Shown in pieces: positions 1 to 9,685 of a stretch of 64,000 bases of DNA. Position numbers and translations under genes: made by a program. The notes below the pieces were generated by a model that was not told the DNA's origin, did no database searches, and was given only the letters and a program-made list of their open reading frames with translations. Positions within the stretch are counted from its first letter, which is position 1. The number at the start of each line of letters is the position of its first letter. The DNA is from Halocynthiibacter namhaensis (lineage in GTDB: Bacteria > Pseudomonadota > Alphaproteobacteria > Rhodobacterales > Rhodobacteraceae): assembly GCF_000812685.1 (NCBI RefSeq), contig NZ_JWIF01000056.1, positions 372,001 to 436,000 on the forward strand. Reading direction: 5' to 3'.

Positions 1-1117
1 TTCCGCTGGCGGTTCCGCACAAACCGGGCGTGATCGGATGACACAGGCGATTTTGCCCCTAAAAGGTAAGATTCTAAACGTTGAACGTGCTCGTTTTGAT
101 CGCATGTTGGCCAGCCAAGAGATCGGTAACCTCGTGATGGCGCTTGGCACCGGAATTGGTCGGGATGAATTCAACATCGAAAAGCTGCGTTACCATAAAA
201 TCGTTATCATGACGGATGCGGATGTCGATGGTGCCCACATTCGTACGTTGCTGTTGACCTTCTTCTTCCGTCAAATGCCGGAACTGATTGAAGGTGGGTA
301 TTTGTACATCGCGCAGCCGCCGCTTTATAAGGTGTCACGCGGCAAGTCAGAAGTTTACCTTAAAGATCAAGCCGCGATGGACGATTACTTGATCGAACAA
401 GGCATTGATGGCGCGACCCTGAAATTGACCACTGGCGAAGAAATTGCAGGCCAAGATTTGCGCCGCGTCGTGGATGAAGCCCGCCAAGTGCGCCGCATTC
501 TGCAAGCTTTCGCGACTCACCATCCGCAGCATATTTTGGAACAAGCCGCGATCGCTTCGGCCTTCGTGCCAGGGGCCGCGGATCAAAACTTGCAAGGTGT
601 TGCGGATGCAATCGCTGCGCGGTTGAACCTGATTGCGACGGAATATGAACAAGGCTGGCAAGGGCGCCCGACGCAAGACAAAGGCATTCGTCTGGCACGT
701 CTTTTGCGTGGCGTCGAAGAGGTTCGCACGCTTGATGGGCACGTTATCCGGTCCGGCGAAGCCCGGAAGTTGGGTACATATACCGACAGCTTGAAGGAAA
801 CCTACGGTCAGCCTGCGCGCCTTGTACGCAAGGATAAAACCACGGTCATCAACAGCCCGACTGAGCTTTTGAAAGCGATCCTGCAAGAAGGCGAGAAAGG
901 CCTGTCTCTGCAGCGTTACAAAGGTTTGGGCGAGATGAACCCTGATCAGCTGTGGGAGACCACTTTGGACCCAGACGCGCGCACATTGTTGCAGGTGAAA
1001 ATCGATGACCTCGCTGAGGCCGATGATATCTTCACAAAACTCATGGGCGACGTTGTTGAACCCCGCCGTGAGTTCATTCAGACCAACGCGCTTAGTGTTG
1101 AGAACCTCGACTTCTGA
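1..1117 (+). CDS. gyrB: DNA gyrase subunit B (C-terminal part, cut by window edge)
   Basis: This is the 3' part of the ATPase/TOPRIM subunit of type II topoisomerase, which with GyrA introduces negative supercoils. The frame is open from base 2, so the start lies outside the window. The first residues (GGSA..GRDR) belong to the TOPRIM domain. The metal-binding [10 protein letters not shown] motif lies near bases 212-245 and the TOPRIM-end signature [15 protein letters not shown] near 290-335. The C-terminal signature [15 protein letters not shown] is near 910-955. An insert of about 190 residues separates TOPRIM from that signature, which fits GyrB rather than ParE. About 371 codons are present. 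It ends at a TGA followed by a terminator hairpin. Confidence 0.97.
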   Translation, partial: SAGGSAQTGRDRMTQAILPLKGKILNVERARFDRMLASQEIGNLVMALGTGIGRDEFNIEKLRYHKIVIMTDADVDGAHIRTLLLTFFFRQMPELIEGGYLYIAQPPLYKVSRGKSEVYLKDQAAMDDYLIEQGIDGATLKLTTGEEIAGQDLRRVVDEARQVRRILQAFATHHPQHILEQAAIASAFVPGAADQNLQGVADAIAARLNLIATEYEQGWQGRPTQDKGIRLARLLRGVEEVRTLDGHVIRSGEARKLGTYTDSLKETYGQPARLVRKDKTTVINSPTELLKAILQEGEKGLSLQRYKGLGEMNPDQLWETTLDPDARTLLQVKIDDLAEADDIFTKLMGDVVEPRREFIQTNALSVENLDF

Positions 1118-1141
1118 TCAAAACGCACATATTGAAACATC

Positions 1142-1172
1142 AACGCGCGCCTGATTTTAGGTGCGCGTTTTT
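1142..1172 (+). terminator. rho-independent terminator after gyrB
   Basis: An 11-bp inverted repeat (1142-1152 with 1159-1169, one G-T wobble, 6-nt loop) is followed by a run of T. It sits between the convergent gyrB and phosphodiester glycosidase genes. Its T run overlaps the stop codon of the minus-strand gene. Confidence 0.85.
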
Positions 1173-1905
1173 ATTTGTCGATGACCGTGCCGACGATCGC
1201 ACCAACCGAAAATCCAAAATCTGATCGGCCGCGTTCACTGTCATACATGCGCGAAACTTTGCCGTCGAAATACAGCGCATTCGGCAGTTCAAGATGATCG
1301 CGAAATAGGGTGGCGAAGTCGTGAAAGTTAACGCGCTCATTCGAAATAGCAAAGACGGCGCGCATTCCATCGGCAGAGGTGCCAACGCCGTTGCGAATAT
1401 ATCTTGATGTGCCATTCGGTAGAAGGCGTGGATGTAATGCGCCATCAATCACCAGCATAGGGCCAGATTGCGTGGCATAGTCGCAGCTTGGGGTGCTTTC
1501 GCGGAAGTCATTGGTTTCAATCACATTCAATGTGTCACTGATGCAGAAAACGCCATTGGGCGTCAGGCCAAAGTTCCCAAATCCACCACCAGAGGCAAGA
1601 GGGCTTTTGACGGTGCCGTCCTCAACATATAGGCCGACGGGGCTGTAATCATCATGATACATGCCGGCGTTCATGGCGAACCCAAGCGTTTCATCATCAG
1701 GCAGCTCGTTGTTGATGGTTGAAAAATGCCCCATCACGTCCCCATTGGAATCGGTATGGAATAGGCGCAAATCTGCACTCGCGGAGGTTTCGCAGATGGT
1801 GAAGGATTGATCCAACCAAATCACATCTCCGCATGTCGGGTTCATGTCTTGCGCCAAGGCAGAGCCACAAATCCAACATGCGAAAAATGTGATTAAAACT
1901 CTCAA
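1171..1905 (-). CDS. secreted phosphodiester glycosidase family protein (DUF2233/NAGPA-like)
   Basis: The 244-residue protein has a signal peptide (about residues 1-18, ending ALA). It carries the motifs of the NAGPA/DUF2233 fold: FAMNAGMYHDDYSPVGLYV, GGFGNFGLTPNGVF, SGPMLVIDG, RNGVGTSADG and NALYFDGKVSRMY. Family members hydrolyse sugar phosphodiesters; the substrate here is unknown. The start codon is TTG and overlaps the rbfA stop as TTGA (1902-1905), so translation is probably coupled to rbfA. No ATG is better placed before the signal peptide. It is presumably periplasmic. Confidence 0.82.
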   Translation of the reverse strand: MRVLITFFACWICGSALAQDMNPTCGDVIWLDQSFTICETSASADLRLFHTDSNGDVMGHFSTINNELPDDETLGFAMNAGMYHDDYSPVGLYVEDGTVKSPLASGGGFGNFGLTPNGVFCISDTLNVIETNDFRESTPSCDYATQSGPMLVIDGALHPRLLPNGTSRYIRNGVGTSADGMRAVFAISNERVNFHDFATLFRDHLELPNALYFDGKVSRMYDSERGRSDFGFSVGAIVGTVIDK

Positions 1906-2318
1906 CTGGTGCTGTCCTCATCTGTGATTGCGACGTCGCGTTGCACGGTCTCATTTTCCAGCAAGCGACGGGTCGCATCCATTTGATCAAAGGTATGGTC
2001 TATTTCATAGCGCAGTTCTGGCGTGTGCTTTAGCGCCATCTTCTTGCCGATTGTTCTGCGAATCTCATGGCGATTTTTGCGCAAAAGCGACAGGGCTTCG
2101 TCAGCGCCTTCGCCCCCCAAAGGCAGGATGAATGCCGTCGCGATATGCAGATCGGGGGTGCAACGCACCTCGCCCACAGTTATAGAAATGCGGTTTAGGT
2201 CCGGATCGTGGATATCACCACGCATCAGGATTTCGGAGAGATTGCGGCGGATCAATTCGCCAACGCGAAGTTGCCGCTGAGACGGGCCGCGCCCGGAGCT
2301 ATGTGAGTTCTTTGCCAT
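1902..2318 (-). CDS. rbfA: ribosome-binding factor A
   Basis: RbfA is a small KH-fold factor that matures the 5' end of 16S rRNA and the 30S subunit. The chosen start (ATG, MAKNSHSSGRGPSQRQ) gives 138 residues, close to the alphaproteobacterial norm; an upstream in-frame GTG at 2342 would add eight poorly supported residues. Family features include QRQLRVGELIRRNLSEIL, the ISITVGEVRCTPDL strand region and the LRKNRHEIRRTIGKKM helix. The acidic tail ends in DEDSTS. The stop overlaps the TTG start of the glycosidase by four bases. dapB lies divergently upstream. Confidence 0.93.
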   Translation of the reverse strand: MAKNSHSSGRGPSQRQLRVGELIRRNLSEILMRGDIHDPDLNRISITVGEVRCTPDLHIATAFILPLGGEGADEALSLLRKNRHEIRRTIGKKMALKHTPELRYEIDHTFDQMDATRRLLENETVQRDVAITDEDSTS

Positions 2319-2417
2319 ATACATCATGTAAATGCGCAACACGCCTGACGCAAGCAGGGGTTTTCACAACGGCCAACACCCGCTATTGCCAGAGGTAACG
2401 ATAATGGAGTGCGTAAG

Positions 2418-3230
2418 ATGACAGATCTTCCCGGTGTGGTGATTACAGGGGCGTCCGGCCGTATGGGGCAGATGCTGATTAAAACGATTTCCAGCGGCGA
2501 TAAGTTGCGCTTGGTGGCGGTGCTTGAACGCTCAGGGCATGACTGGATTGGGCGTGATGTTGGTGAAGCCATGGGCGGGCCGGCGATTGGCGTCAAAGTT
2601 ACCGATGATGCACTTGAGGCGTTTTCCAAGGCTCAAGCTGTGATCGATTTTACATCACCAGATGCGTCTGTTGCGTTTGCCGATCTCGCGGCCCAAGCCC
2701 GCGCAGTGCATGTGATTGGTACAACGGGTTTCGAAGATCATCACATTGAACGTCTCGGTTTTGCTGCGTTGCATGCACGGATCGTGCGCGCGGGCAACAT
2801 GAGTTTGGGTGTGAACTTGTTGATGCAATTGACGAAAAAAGTGGCCGCTGCGTTGGACGAGGATTTTGACATCGAGGTGATCGAAGCACACCACAATCAA
2901 AAGGTCGACGCCCCATCTGGGACTGCGTTGATGTTGGGCGAAGCGGCTGCGGATGGGCGTGGTGTTGACTTGCATGATGTGTCGGACAACGCACGTCATG
3001 GCATTACGGGAAAGCGGGAACGCGGGCATATCGGGTTTTCGAATATTCGCGGTGGCGACATTATTGGCGAGCATGATGTGCTGTTCGCGGGACCAGGTGA
3101 ACGCATCACGTTACGCCATGCAGCGAGTGATCGGGGCATCTATGCGCGCGGCGCGATCAAGGCTGTGTTATGGGCGATGGATCAAAAACCGGGTGCCTAT
3201 GACATGTTGGATGTGTTGGGGCTGAACTGA
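2418..3230 (+). CDS. dapB: 4-hydroxy-tetrahydrodipicolinate reductase
   Basis: DapB reduces the dihydrodipicolinate precursor with NAD(P)H in the lysine and meso-diaminopimelate pathway, supplying peptidoglycan. The 270-residue length is typical. The N-terminal nucleotide-binding motif is GASGRMGQ (about residues 10-17). DFTSPD and GTTGF line the cofactor pocket. The catalytic segment [15 protein letters not shown] carries the His pair and the Lys. [17 protein letters not shown] is the C-terminal signature. The ATG at 2418 is chosen over an in-frame GTG at 2409 because a GGAG Shine-Dalgarno sequence (2406-2409) lies 8 nt before it. Confidence 0.97.
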   Translation: MTDLPGVVITGASGRMGQMLIKTISSGDKLRLVAVLERSGHDWIGRDVGEAMGGPAIGVKVTDDALEAFSKAQAVIDFTSPDASVAFADLAAQARAVHVIGTTGFEDHHIERLGFAALHARIVRAGNMSLGVNLLMQLTKKVAAALDEDFDIEVIEAHHNQKVDAPSGTALMLGEAAADGRGVDLHDVSDNARHGITGKRERGHIGFSNIRGGDIIGEHDVLFAGPGERITLRHAASDRGIYARGAIKAVLWAMDQKPGAYDMLDVLGLN

Positions 3231-3272
3231 CCACCCAGCGGGGTGTGTATCTGACATCGATGCAAGCTGTAT

Positions 3273-4217
3273 TTACCGTAGTTGAAGTGAAATTTGATCC
3301 GCTGTTAGGGCGGGCGCATTGTTGACCGTTGCAACAACCTCGCCGTCTAATAGAATCATCTGCGTGTCAGCATTTTCGGGATCCGGTTCGACGGTGACTT
3401 CATTAGGTTCATCACTGAATGGATCCAAGAGCAACACAATGGAATCTTCCGAGCTGTCGAAATCCATGATTTGTGCCCCGATGGGCAGCGTGTCGGTGAT
3501 ATTTAGTTGAAAGCTATCGGCGCCTTCCCCCCCGGTGGCGACGTCGGCGTCCCCCACAATAAGGGTGTCGTCCCCGTTCCCACCATTTAAAAAGTCCCGG
3601 ATATCGACGCCACCATCATCGAGACCGGACAGAATGTCATCGCCTTGACCACCTTGGATATTATCTTCGCCAGCGCCACCAGAAATGACGTCGTCACCGG
3701 AACCCCCAGCTAAGGTGTCATTGCCATCGTTGCCTTCTAGGATGTCATCGCCGTCGCCGCCGACAACAAAGTCGTCTCCGTCGCCTCCGCGCACTGTGTC
3801 GTCGCCGTTTTCACCAAATAGACGATCATTACCGTCATCGCCGGTGATCGTGTCTTCACCGTCCCCGGCGTGAATTTCATCATTTCCAAAATCGCCAGAT
3901 AGGTCATCGTCTCCGTCGTCACCGTCGATTGTGTCATCGCCCGCACCGCCGTGAATTTCGTCGTCGCCATCATAACCGTTGATTAGGTCATTTCCGCCAG
4001 CGCCATCAATGTCGTCGTTCTTATCAGTGCCCGATATGGTTTCAGCCGTCCCGTCACCTGCAAGAAGGTTCGGTGCTGTATCGGATTCTTTGGGGCCGTC
4101 ACATGCGGGGCTATCTTTTTCGTCATCCTCAGTGTCATTTGAGAGAGAGGAGAAATCCGACATGCCAACGGCGGACCCGACAACAAGCACACCAAGCAGT
4201 GAAAATAAGCTTAACAT
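3273..4217 (-). CDS. RTX-type calcium-binding repeat protein with N-terminal hydrophobic anchor
   Basis: The 314-residue protein begins with one hydrophobic stretch (about residues 1-18) followed by an acidic linker. About residues 60-215 contain many tandem GGxGxDxUx nonapeptides (for example [30 protein letters not shown]), which form a calcium-binding beta-roll. A roughly 90-residue C-terminal domain follows ([17 protein letters not shown]). Such repeats are usual in type I-secreted proteins. This one is short and lacks a catalytic domain, and the N-terminal hydrophobic segment suggests anchoring or Sec export instead. Its function is unknown. The repeat DNA creates open frames in several other registers that are not genes. 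Confidence 0.8.
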   Translation of the reverse strand: MLSLFSLLGVLVVGSAVGMSDFSSLSNDTEDDEKDSPACDGPKESDTAPNLLAGDGTAETISGTDKNDDIDGAGGNDLINGYDGDDEIHGGAGDDTIDGDDGDDDLSGDFGNDEIHAGDGEDTITGDDGNDRLFGENGDDTVRGGDGDDFVVGGDGDDILEGNDGNDTLAGGSGDDVISGGAGEDNIQGGQGDDILSGLDDGGVDIRDFLNGGNGDDTLIVGDADVATGGEGADSFQLNITDTLPIGAQIMDFDSSEDSIVLLLDPFSDEPNEVTVEPDPENADTQMILLDGEVVATVNNAPALTADQISLQLR

Positions 4218-4336
4218 TCAACCCACCAATCCCAACAAAGATTACAGCACACCGCATGCCTTCGGCGATTGCGGATGTGCAGGCTTTATTGGATAGCAGG
4301 TTCATCTTTTTCAAAGGTTAATAGGATGCATCCGCA

Positions 4337-4687
4337 TCAGTCGACGGCGGTTCTATTGGTGATTATGTCAACGATTTCCGATGCCCATTCGCCGATCACA
4401 GGAATGAAATCGATCGAGGAAAGAGAGTATACGATCATAGAAACAAGCAATGTTGCCCCAAGTAAGGTGCCAAGGCCGAAGGCCATGCCTCGTAAAAGTT
4501 GAAATAAAAGCAGCAAAAATACTGAGTTATGAATGCGCACAAAGCGATGAGAATTCAGACGAGTCACCTCTTTGCGCAGCTTAGCCAACTCGTTTTCGAA
4601 GTCTTGATCAGGCATGGCAGAAACCGCTTCCGCTTCCATTTCTGGTTTGGCGGTTTCGGGCTTCGGGGCGTCTGTGATGTTGGTCAT
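4337..4687 (-). CDS. DUF5665 domain-containing small membrane protein
   Basis: This 116-residue protein starts with a charged, Glu/Pro-rich cytoplasmic segment and a short coiled-coil-like stretch (about residues 30-45). The motif LNSHRFVRIHNSVF comes next, then two hydrophobic segments (about residues 53-85) containing FQLLRGMAFGLGTLLGATLLV, and a short tail ISSIDFIPVIGEW-like in character. The pattern matches the DUF5665 family common in Rhodobacterales, which has no known function. It lies 9 nt downstream of the DUF1643 gene and is probably in the same transcript as truB. Confidence 0.75.
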   Translation of the reverse strand: MTNITDAPKPETAKPEMEAEAVSAMPDQDFENELAKLRKEVTRLNSHRFVRIHNSVFLLLLFQLLRGMAFGLGTLLGATLLVSMIVYSLSSIDFIPVIGEWASEIVDIITNRTAVD

Positions 4688-4696
4688 CGTAAAGTC

Positions 4697-5230
4697 CTAT
4701 GCGCAAATATCAGGCCGTATGACGCCATCCCATGATATGGGGCGCGTCTTATATGATATATAGAGCGGATGGCGTGGATGACCAGCTTTGGAGGTGCCAA
4801 GCGTGGCCAACGGCCTGCCTGTTGCGCGCAAAACAGCCGCCATTTCGACGCCGCGCCCCAGATGATCTGCATGTGCACCCCAACCGCATAGGGTTAAATC
4901 GCCCCACTGGGCGGCATCGGTGACCAATCGGTCATTCTCGGGGCCAGTAGGATGTTGCGCACGCTTCATGTTCTTTGGGTCGGTGTCTCGCCATGCGAAT
5001 ATATTGGTGATTTTAATTCCACCATACCCCAAGGCCCGAGCGCGCCGTTCGCAGCGTTCAATTGTCGGGTCGTTTTGGACTTCGGTTGCTGTTGAGGGGT
5101 TCAGCATAACGTAGGTCAGGCGCGGGGCGGTTTCATCCCAGACGCGGGTCAATGCGTAGCGATAGCGTTCGCAATCAGAATAAAGGGCGACCGATGCTGC
5201 GTCGCCCTTTTGATGCGACCGTTCAATCAA
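4697..5230 (-). CDS. DUF1643 domain-containing protein
   Basis: This 177-residue cytosolic protein contains DUF1643 signatures: [43 protein letters not shown] and LCGWGAHAD. The biochemical function of the family is not established. The start is a TTG overlapping the truB stop as TTGA (5227-5230), suggesting translational coupling. The residues just after it ([18 protein letters not shown]) match the conserved N-terminus of the family, so the unusual start is credible. Confidence 0.82.
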   Translation of the reverse strand: MIERSHQKGDAASVALYSDCERYRYALTRVWDETAPRLTYVMLNPSTATEVQNDPTIERCERRARALGYGGIKITNIFAWRDTDPKNMKRAQHPTGPENDRLVTDAAQWGDLTLCGWGAHADHLGRGVEMAAVLRATGRPLATLGTSKAGHPRHPLYISYKTRPISWDGVIRPDICA

Positions 5231-6132
5231 TGTAAGAACACACGATTTGGATGCAGCTCGCCTGCTTTATACACACCGACGGCGATCGCTTTCCCGTCGA
5301 GTGAAGCCCAAGCTTCGTCTCCGTATTCGGCGTCTGACATCAACACCATTCCTGGGTTGCCGTTGCGTAGTTTAGTCGCGCCCTCAACGGTGGTCTTTAC
5401 CTCAGGGATGCCATCAAGACCGACCTCAAGAGGGTGCATATATTGATCGATTTCACCCGATTTCGCCAGTTCTTCGACGGTGTCCATGGTGATGCCATCG
5501 ACAACCTCAAATGGGCCAGACCAGATACGTCGCAATTCGCGGACATGACCAAGACAGCCAAGTTGTTCACCCAGATCACGTGCAATTGCGCGGACATACC
5601 CGCCTTTGCCACAGGTCATTTCAAGTTCAACATGATCCGCGTCGGGGCGCGATACCATGGTCAGTTCTTCGACCCAAAGAGGACGTGCTGCGATCTCGAT
5701 TTCTTCACCGGCGCGGGCCAGTTTATAGGCGCGCTGGCCGTCGATTTTTACGGCAGAAAATTGAGGCGGCACCTGCATGATGTCACCGGTGAAGCTGGGC
5801 AGCGCAGCAATGATGTCTTCATCCGTTGGGCGCGCGTCATTCTGTGCAATCACTTCACCTTCTTGATCGTCGGTGTTGGTGGCTTGGCCCAAACGCACGG
5901 TGAAGCGATAAGCTTTCAACGCGTCAGTGATGAAGGGGACAGTTTTTGTCGCTTCGCCAAGGGCAACCGCCAAAACACCCGTGGCATCTGGGTCAAGCGT
6001 GCCTGCGTGACCAGCTTTCTTGGCGTCCATCGCCCATCGCACCTTGTTCACCACCGCATTTGAGGTGATGCCTGCGGGTTTGTCGATCACCAACCACCCG
6101 GAAATATCGCGACCTTTACGTTTACGCGCCAT
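5227..6132 (-). CDS. truB: tRNA pseudouridine(55) synthase
   Basis: TruB converts U55 to pseudouridine in the T-loop of tRNAs. The catalytic Asp lies in [14 protein letters not shown] (about residues 41-54). [16 protein letters not shown] is the N-terminal family signature, and [15 protein letters not shown] and [15 protein letters not shown] are later conserved motifs. The ATG at 6132 ([12 protein letters not shown]) gives 301 residues and has an AGGA Shine-Dalgarno sequence 6 nt upstream; an in-frame extension to 6180 is less likely. The gene is 35 nt downstream of deoD and overlaps the DUF1643 gene. Confidence 0.96.
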   Translation of the reverse strand: MARKRKGRDISGWLVIDKPAGITSNAVVNKVRWAMDAKKAGHAGTLDPDATGVLAVALGEATKTVPFITDALKAYRFTVRLGQATNTDDQEGEVIAQNDARPTDEDIIAALPSFTGDIMQVPPQFSAVKIDGQRAYKLARAGEEIEIAARPLWVEELTMVSRPDADHVELEMTCGKGGYVRAIARDLGEQLGCLGHVRELRRIWSGPFEVVDGITMDTVEELAKSGEIDQYMHPLEVGLDGIPEVKTTVEGATKLRNGNPGMVLMSDAEYGDEAWASLDGKAIAVGVYKAGELHPNRVFLH

Positions 6133-6167
6133 CTTATGTCCTGCCATCCATCTGAGAAGCCCGTCAG

Positions 6168-6953
6168 CTACAATGCACACGAAGATTGGTCAAGGTTTGA
6201 CCTCACCCCGTGTGAGTTAAGCGGACAGGCCATGTTTTGGGTGCATTGATTAGCGAAAGCGGCTTCGAGCGCGATTTCCACCATATCACCAAAGCTTTTT
6301 TCGCGTTGATCGGAAGGCAATGCTTCGCCCGTTCTTAGGTGGTCTGATACGGTTAGAATGGCCAGTGCACGTATGTTGTGACGTGCAGCAAGATTGTATA
6401 ACTCGGCCGCCTCCATCTCGACACCTAGGATACCGTGTCGTGTCATTTCTTCGGTGAGGTCAGGGCGTTCATCATAAAACACATCCGATGAGTAGATCCC
6501 GCCCACATGTGTAGGGGTACCTTTTGTTTCCGCAGCGGCGACCGCGCCACGCAACAATGACCAATCGGCGCAAGGTGCGAAGTTGATTTCTTTGAAGATA
6601 CCGCTGGATGGGGTCGACAGGCTTGTGGCTGTCATCGCGATAATAACATCACGAATGGCCACGTGATCCTGCATGGCACCACATGAACCGATCCGGATTA
6701 AGGTCTTTGCCCCAAAATCGCGGATCAGTTCATTGGCGTAAATTGACAGGCTTGGCATACCCATACCAGACCCTTGAATAGACACTTTGTGGCCGTTCCA
6801 GGTTCCGGTAAAGCCTAGCATCCCACGAACTTCGTTCACAAGGCGCACGTCTTTCAGAAAATTTTCTGCCGCCCATTTTGCGCGATAAGGATCGCCCGGC
6901 ATTAGAACAGTTTCTGCGATGTCACCATTTTTGGCGCCTATGTGAATTGTCAT
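6168..6953 (-). CDS. deoD: purine-nucleoside phosphorylase (DeoD type), extended C-terminus
   Basis: The protein phosphorolyses purine (deoxy)nucleosides in the salvage pathway and normally works as a hexamer. Conserved segments are [13 protein letters not shown] (phosphate loop), [32 protein letters not shown] and the catalytic-Asp region VSDHLRTGE. DeoD proteins are usually about 235 residues; this one has 261. The last ~27 residues, beginning NQCTQNM after ALEAAFA, look unrelated to the family and more like translated intergenic sequence. A GGGAGAG Shine-Dalgarno sequence precedes the ATG. The gene lies 12 nt downstream of the H-NS-type gene. Confidence 0.93.
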   Translation of the reverse strand: MTIHIGAKNGDIAETVLMPGDPYRAKWAAENFLKDVRLVNEVRGMLGFTGTWNGHKVSIQGSGMGMPSLSIYANELIRDFGAKTLIRIGSCGAMQDHVAIRDVIIAMTATSLSTPSSGIFKEINFAPCADWSLLRGAVAAAETKGTPTHVGGIYSSDVFYDERPDLTEEMTRHGILGVEMEAAELYNLAARHNIRALAILTVSDHLRTGEALPSDQREKSFGDMVEIALEAAFANQCTQNMACPLNSHGVRSNLDQSSCAL

Positions 6954-6965
6954 GGGTCTCTCCCG

Positions 6966-7301
6966 TTATGAAATTTCCATCTCTGACGGGTTTGTACCCC
7001 GGCTTAATGCCTCGGTAAACCAATTGGGTTTGCGGCCTTTGCCGGTCCAGGTCATTTCTGGATTGTCTGGGTTTGCGTATCTTGGGGCGGAAAGTGAGCC
7101 GTTTGCACGCATCCCCCGCCTTTTATTTGGATTCGCATTGGACAATTCATCCAATGAGAATCCAAATTCGGATGCTGCGGCTTTTGCTGCATCCAAAGCG
7201 GCTTGGCGATCACGAGCTTCCGCTTGCGCCAACGCCGTATCAATATTTGTACGTAAAACCTTTAACTCGTTACGACTAAGGGTTGAAAGATCGATATTCA
7301 T
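6966..7301 (-). CDS. H-NS family DNA-binding protein (HvrA-like)
   Basis: This 111-residue protein has an N-terminal helical oligomerisation region rich in Ala, Arg and Glu (about residues 1-45). The C-terminal H-NS DNA-binding domain carries the core TWTGKGRKPNW (about residues 83-93) preceded by APRYANPDNPE. HvrA, the Rhodobacter relative, is a trans-acting regulator of photosynthesis and other genes; the targets here cannot be read from sequence. A GGGAG Shine-Dalgarno sequence lies 8 nt before the ATG. It is followed closely by deoD and separated by about 106 nt from ecm. Confidence 0.88.
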   Translation of the reverse strand: MNIDLSTLSRNELKVLRTNIDTALAQAEARDRQAALDAAKAAASEFGFSLDELSNANPNKRRGMRANGSLSAPRYANPDNPEMTWTGKGRKPNWFTEALSRGTNPSEMEIS

Positions 7302-7407
7302 TTTTTGCTCCCGTTATCGTGGGGGCAATAGGGCATAAATGCAGCTCAATTTCAAATGATTATCTGTTCCCTGCGTATAAAACGAGCGACGGGCGTGTCG
7401 CAGGGAG

Positions 7408-9393
7408 TTATGAAACCTTGTCGGCGACAAGTGTGATTAAGTCTTTCATAATGAGGTTTAACTCGAAATCCTTGGGGGTATATACTTTTGAAACGCCCAA
7501 TTTGAGAAGTCTATCGACGTCAATATCCGGAATAATTCCACCGACAACCACTGGGGTATTATTGTCGTCATTTCGCGCCAGTTGCACCATCAATTCTTCA
7601 ACTAGAGGGAGATGGGATCCAGAAAGAATCGAAATGCCAATTACATCTGCATTTTCGTCACGAGCGCTTTTTACGATTTCTTCGGGGGTCATGCGAATGC
7701 CATTATAGGTGATATCCATGCCGCAATCCCGCGCGCGCGATGCGATTTGTTCGGCGCCGTTTGAGTGGCCGTCAAGGCCTGGCTTTGCCATCAGAAACTT
7801 TAGGCGGCGGCCAAGCTTATCACTGACAACATCGACCTGTTCGCGCAGTTCATCCAACCCTTCGGTGCGATTTGACGGGTTCTTACTGACGCCAGTTGGC
7901 CCGCGATATTGACCGAAGGCGTCGCGCAGCATGTCGCCCCACTCACCTGTCGTGACACCGGCTTTGGCCGCGGCAATCGAGGGGCCCATGATGTTCGCAC
8001 CGGATGCAGCGGCGGCCCGCAGGTCGGACAGGGCGCGATCAACTGCTGTACTGTCTCGCGCAGAACGCCAAGTATCCAGTCGACTGATTTGGTCCGCCTC
8101 AGCGGCTGCATCGACAACCATGATGGCGCCATCCCCTGCAGTCAGAGGGCTTTCTGCACCCTCCGTCCAACGGTTCACACCGACAACAGTGGTTTCACCG
8201 GTTTCAATGCGTGCAATCCGTGCCGCATTACTTTCGACGAGCCGAGACTTCATATATTCGATCGCCCCAACTGCGCCGCCCATGGCATCAATTTGGGCAA
8301 GTTCTGCCCGCGTGCCCGCTTTCAACGCCTCAACCTTGCGTGTGACAGCAGGGTTTTCGTCGAACAGGTCATCATATTCCAGCAGGTCCGTCTCATAGGC
8401 GAGGATCTGTTGCATCCGCAAAGACCATTGCTGATCCCAAGGGCGTGGCAGACCCAGGGCCTCGTTCCAAGCAGGTAGCTGCACGGCGCGTGCGCGCGCG
8501 TTTTTCGACAAGGTGACCGCCAGCATTTCGATCAGGATGCGATATACGTTGTTTTCGGGTTGTTGTTCCGTCAGGCCAAGGCTGTTCACCTGCACGCCAT
8601 AACGGAAACGGCGGAACTTGGGGTCTTCGACACCGTAACGTTCGTGGGTGATTTCGTCCCAAAGTTCGACAAATGCGCGCATTTTACACATTTCGGTGAC
8701 GAAACGGATGCCTGCGTTCACGAAGAATGAAATCCGGCCTACCATGGCGGGGAAGGCGTCTGTGGGCACTTTGTCTTTGAGGTCATCTAACACGGCTATT
8801 GCGGTGGCCAAAGCGAAGGAAAGCTCTTCTTCTGGTGTCGCGCCCGCTTCTTGCAGGTGGTATGAACAAACGTTCATCGGGTTCCATTTGGGCAGGTGTT
8901 CGCGGGTGTATGCCGCAACATCGGTGATCATACGCAGGCTTGGTTCAGGCGCGCAAATATAGGTGCCGCGCGACAGGTATTCCTTGATCAGGTCGTTTTG
9001 CACTGTGCCTTGCAGCTTTGATACATCTGCGCCTTGTTCCTCAGCCGCGGCGATGTAAAGTGCTAACAACCAAGGCGCGGTCGCGTTGATTGTCATAGAG
9101 GTGTTCATCTGTTCCAATGGGATCTGGTCGAACAGGGCGCGCATATCGCCAAGGTGTCCAACCGGCACGCCGACTTTGCCGACTTCGCCACGTGCCAACA
9201 CATGATCACTATCATATCCGGTTTGCGTGGGCAGATCGAAAGCTACGGAAAGCCCAGTCTGCCCTTTGGACAGGTTTTCTTTATAGAGCGCATTTGAAGC
9301 CGTCGCCGTAGAGTGACCGGCGTAGGTTCTGAACAGCCAAGGGCGGGCTTTTTCTGGGGTGAATTTCTGCGGTTGCGAAGGTGTCTGCGACAT
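7408..9393 (-). CDS. ecm: ethylmalonyl-CoA mutase (coenzyme B12-dependent)
   Basis: The enzyme rearranges (2R)-ethylmalonyl-CoA to (2S)-methylsuccinyl-CoA in the ethylmalonyl-CoA pathway for assimilating acetate and other C2 units. It is 661 residues, shorter than the methylmalonyl-CoA mutase large subunit. The N-terminal mutase domain has RTYAGHSTA near residue 23, the variant typical of ethylmalonyl-CoA mutases. The C-terminal cobalamin-binding domain (about residues 530-661) contains KPGLDGHSNGAEQ, a DxHxxG motif with the cobalt-ligand His, and ISILSGSHLPLV. The ccr gene nearby (11212-12498) supplies its substrate and supports this over methylmalonyl-CoA mutase. Confidence 0.93.
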   Translation of the reverse strand: MSQTPSQPQKFTPEKARPWLFRTYAGHSTATASNALYKENLSKGQTGLSVAFDLPTQTGYDSDHVLARGEVGKVGVPVGHLGDMRALFDQIPLEQMNTSMTINATAPWLLALYIAAAEEQGADVSKLQGTVQNDLIKEYLSRGTYICAPEPSLRMITDVAAYTREHLPKWNPMNVCSYHLQEAGATPEEELSFALATAIAVLDDLKDKVPTDAFPAMVGRISFFVNAGIRFVTEMCKMRAFVELWDEITHERYGVEDPKFRRFRYGVQVNSLGLTEQQPENNVYRILIEMLAVTLSKNARARAVQLPAWNEALGLPRPWDQQWSLRMQQILAYETDLLEYDDLFDENPAVTRKVEALKAGTRAELAQIDAMGGAVGAIEYMKSRLVESNAARIARIETGETTVVGVNRWTEGAESPLTAGDGAIMVVDAAAEADQISRLDTWRSARDSTAVDRALSDLRAAAASGANIMGPSIAAAKAGVTTGEWGDMLRDAFGQYRGPTGVSKNPSNRTEGLDELREQVDVVSDKLGRRLKFLMAKPGLDGHSNGAEQIASRARDCGMDITYNGIRMTPEEIVKSARDENADVIGISILSGSHLPLVEELMVQLARNDDNNTPVVVGGIIPDIDVDRLLKLGVSKVYTPKDFELNLIMKDLITLVADKVS

Positions 9394-9685
9394 CGGGGCC
9401 TCACTCTGCGCTGGGGCGTGCCCAGCAATTTTATTTCGTCAACACCTATCTATAGGAAATTTTGAAACCCTGTCAATTCGCTGCGATGCGGCATTGTGGG
9501 CAAAACGAAGTCGAACTCACATGACAATAGGGATGTAAGCCCTTAATTTTCTCACCCTGTGGGGATGCCGTATTTAAATGAACTGATACGCTGGGGAAAG
9601 ATTTTGTGGCGCACTATCACAAAAAGGCAGCGTATTGTGTCGCGTAACTGCTTTTCTCCGCCATGATCTCACGCTATGTTACGCT
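9394..9685. promoter_or_regulatory. divergent promoter region between ecm and the acyltransferase gene
   Basis: This gap of about 290 bp between two divergently transcribed genes must hold both promoters. Visible structures are a 12-bp palindrome CCTAT-CT-ATAGG at 9445-9456 and a perfect tandem repeat of acgctatgtt at 9671-9690 that includes the start codon of the acyltransferase. No regulator site of the ethylmalonyl-CoA pathway could be recognised with confidence. Confidence 0.45.

Noticed and set aside
347-886. A 179-residue open frame antisense to gyrB
   Set aside because: It lies entirely within the gyrB coding strand complement, has no Shine-Dalgarno sequence or recognisable domain, and is explained by the reverse-strand codon pattern of gyrB.
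3233-3246. Small hairpin CACCC/GGGTG after dapB
   Set aside because: The stem is five base pairs and no T run follows, so it is not supported as a terminator.
3685-4296. Several open frames opposite and out of frame with the RTX gene, rich in Ser, Pro or Thr
   Set aside because: They are shadows of the tandem nonapeptide repeat DNA, with biased composition and no start signals.
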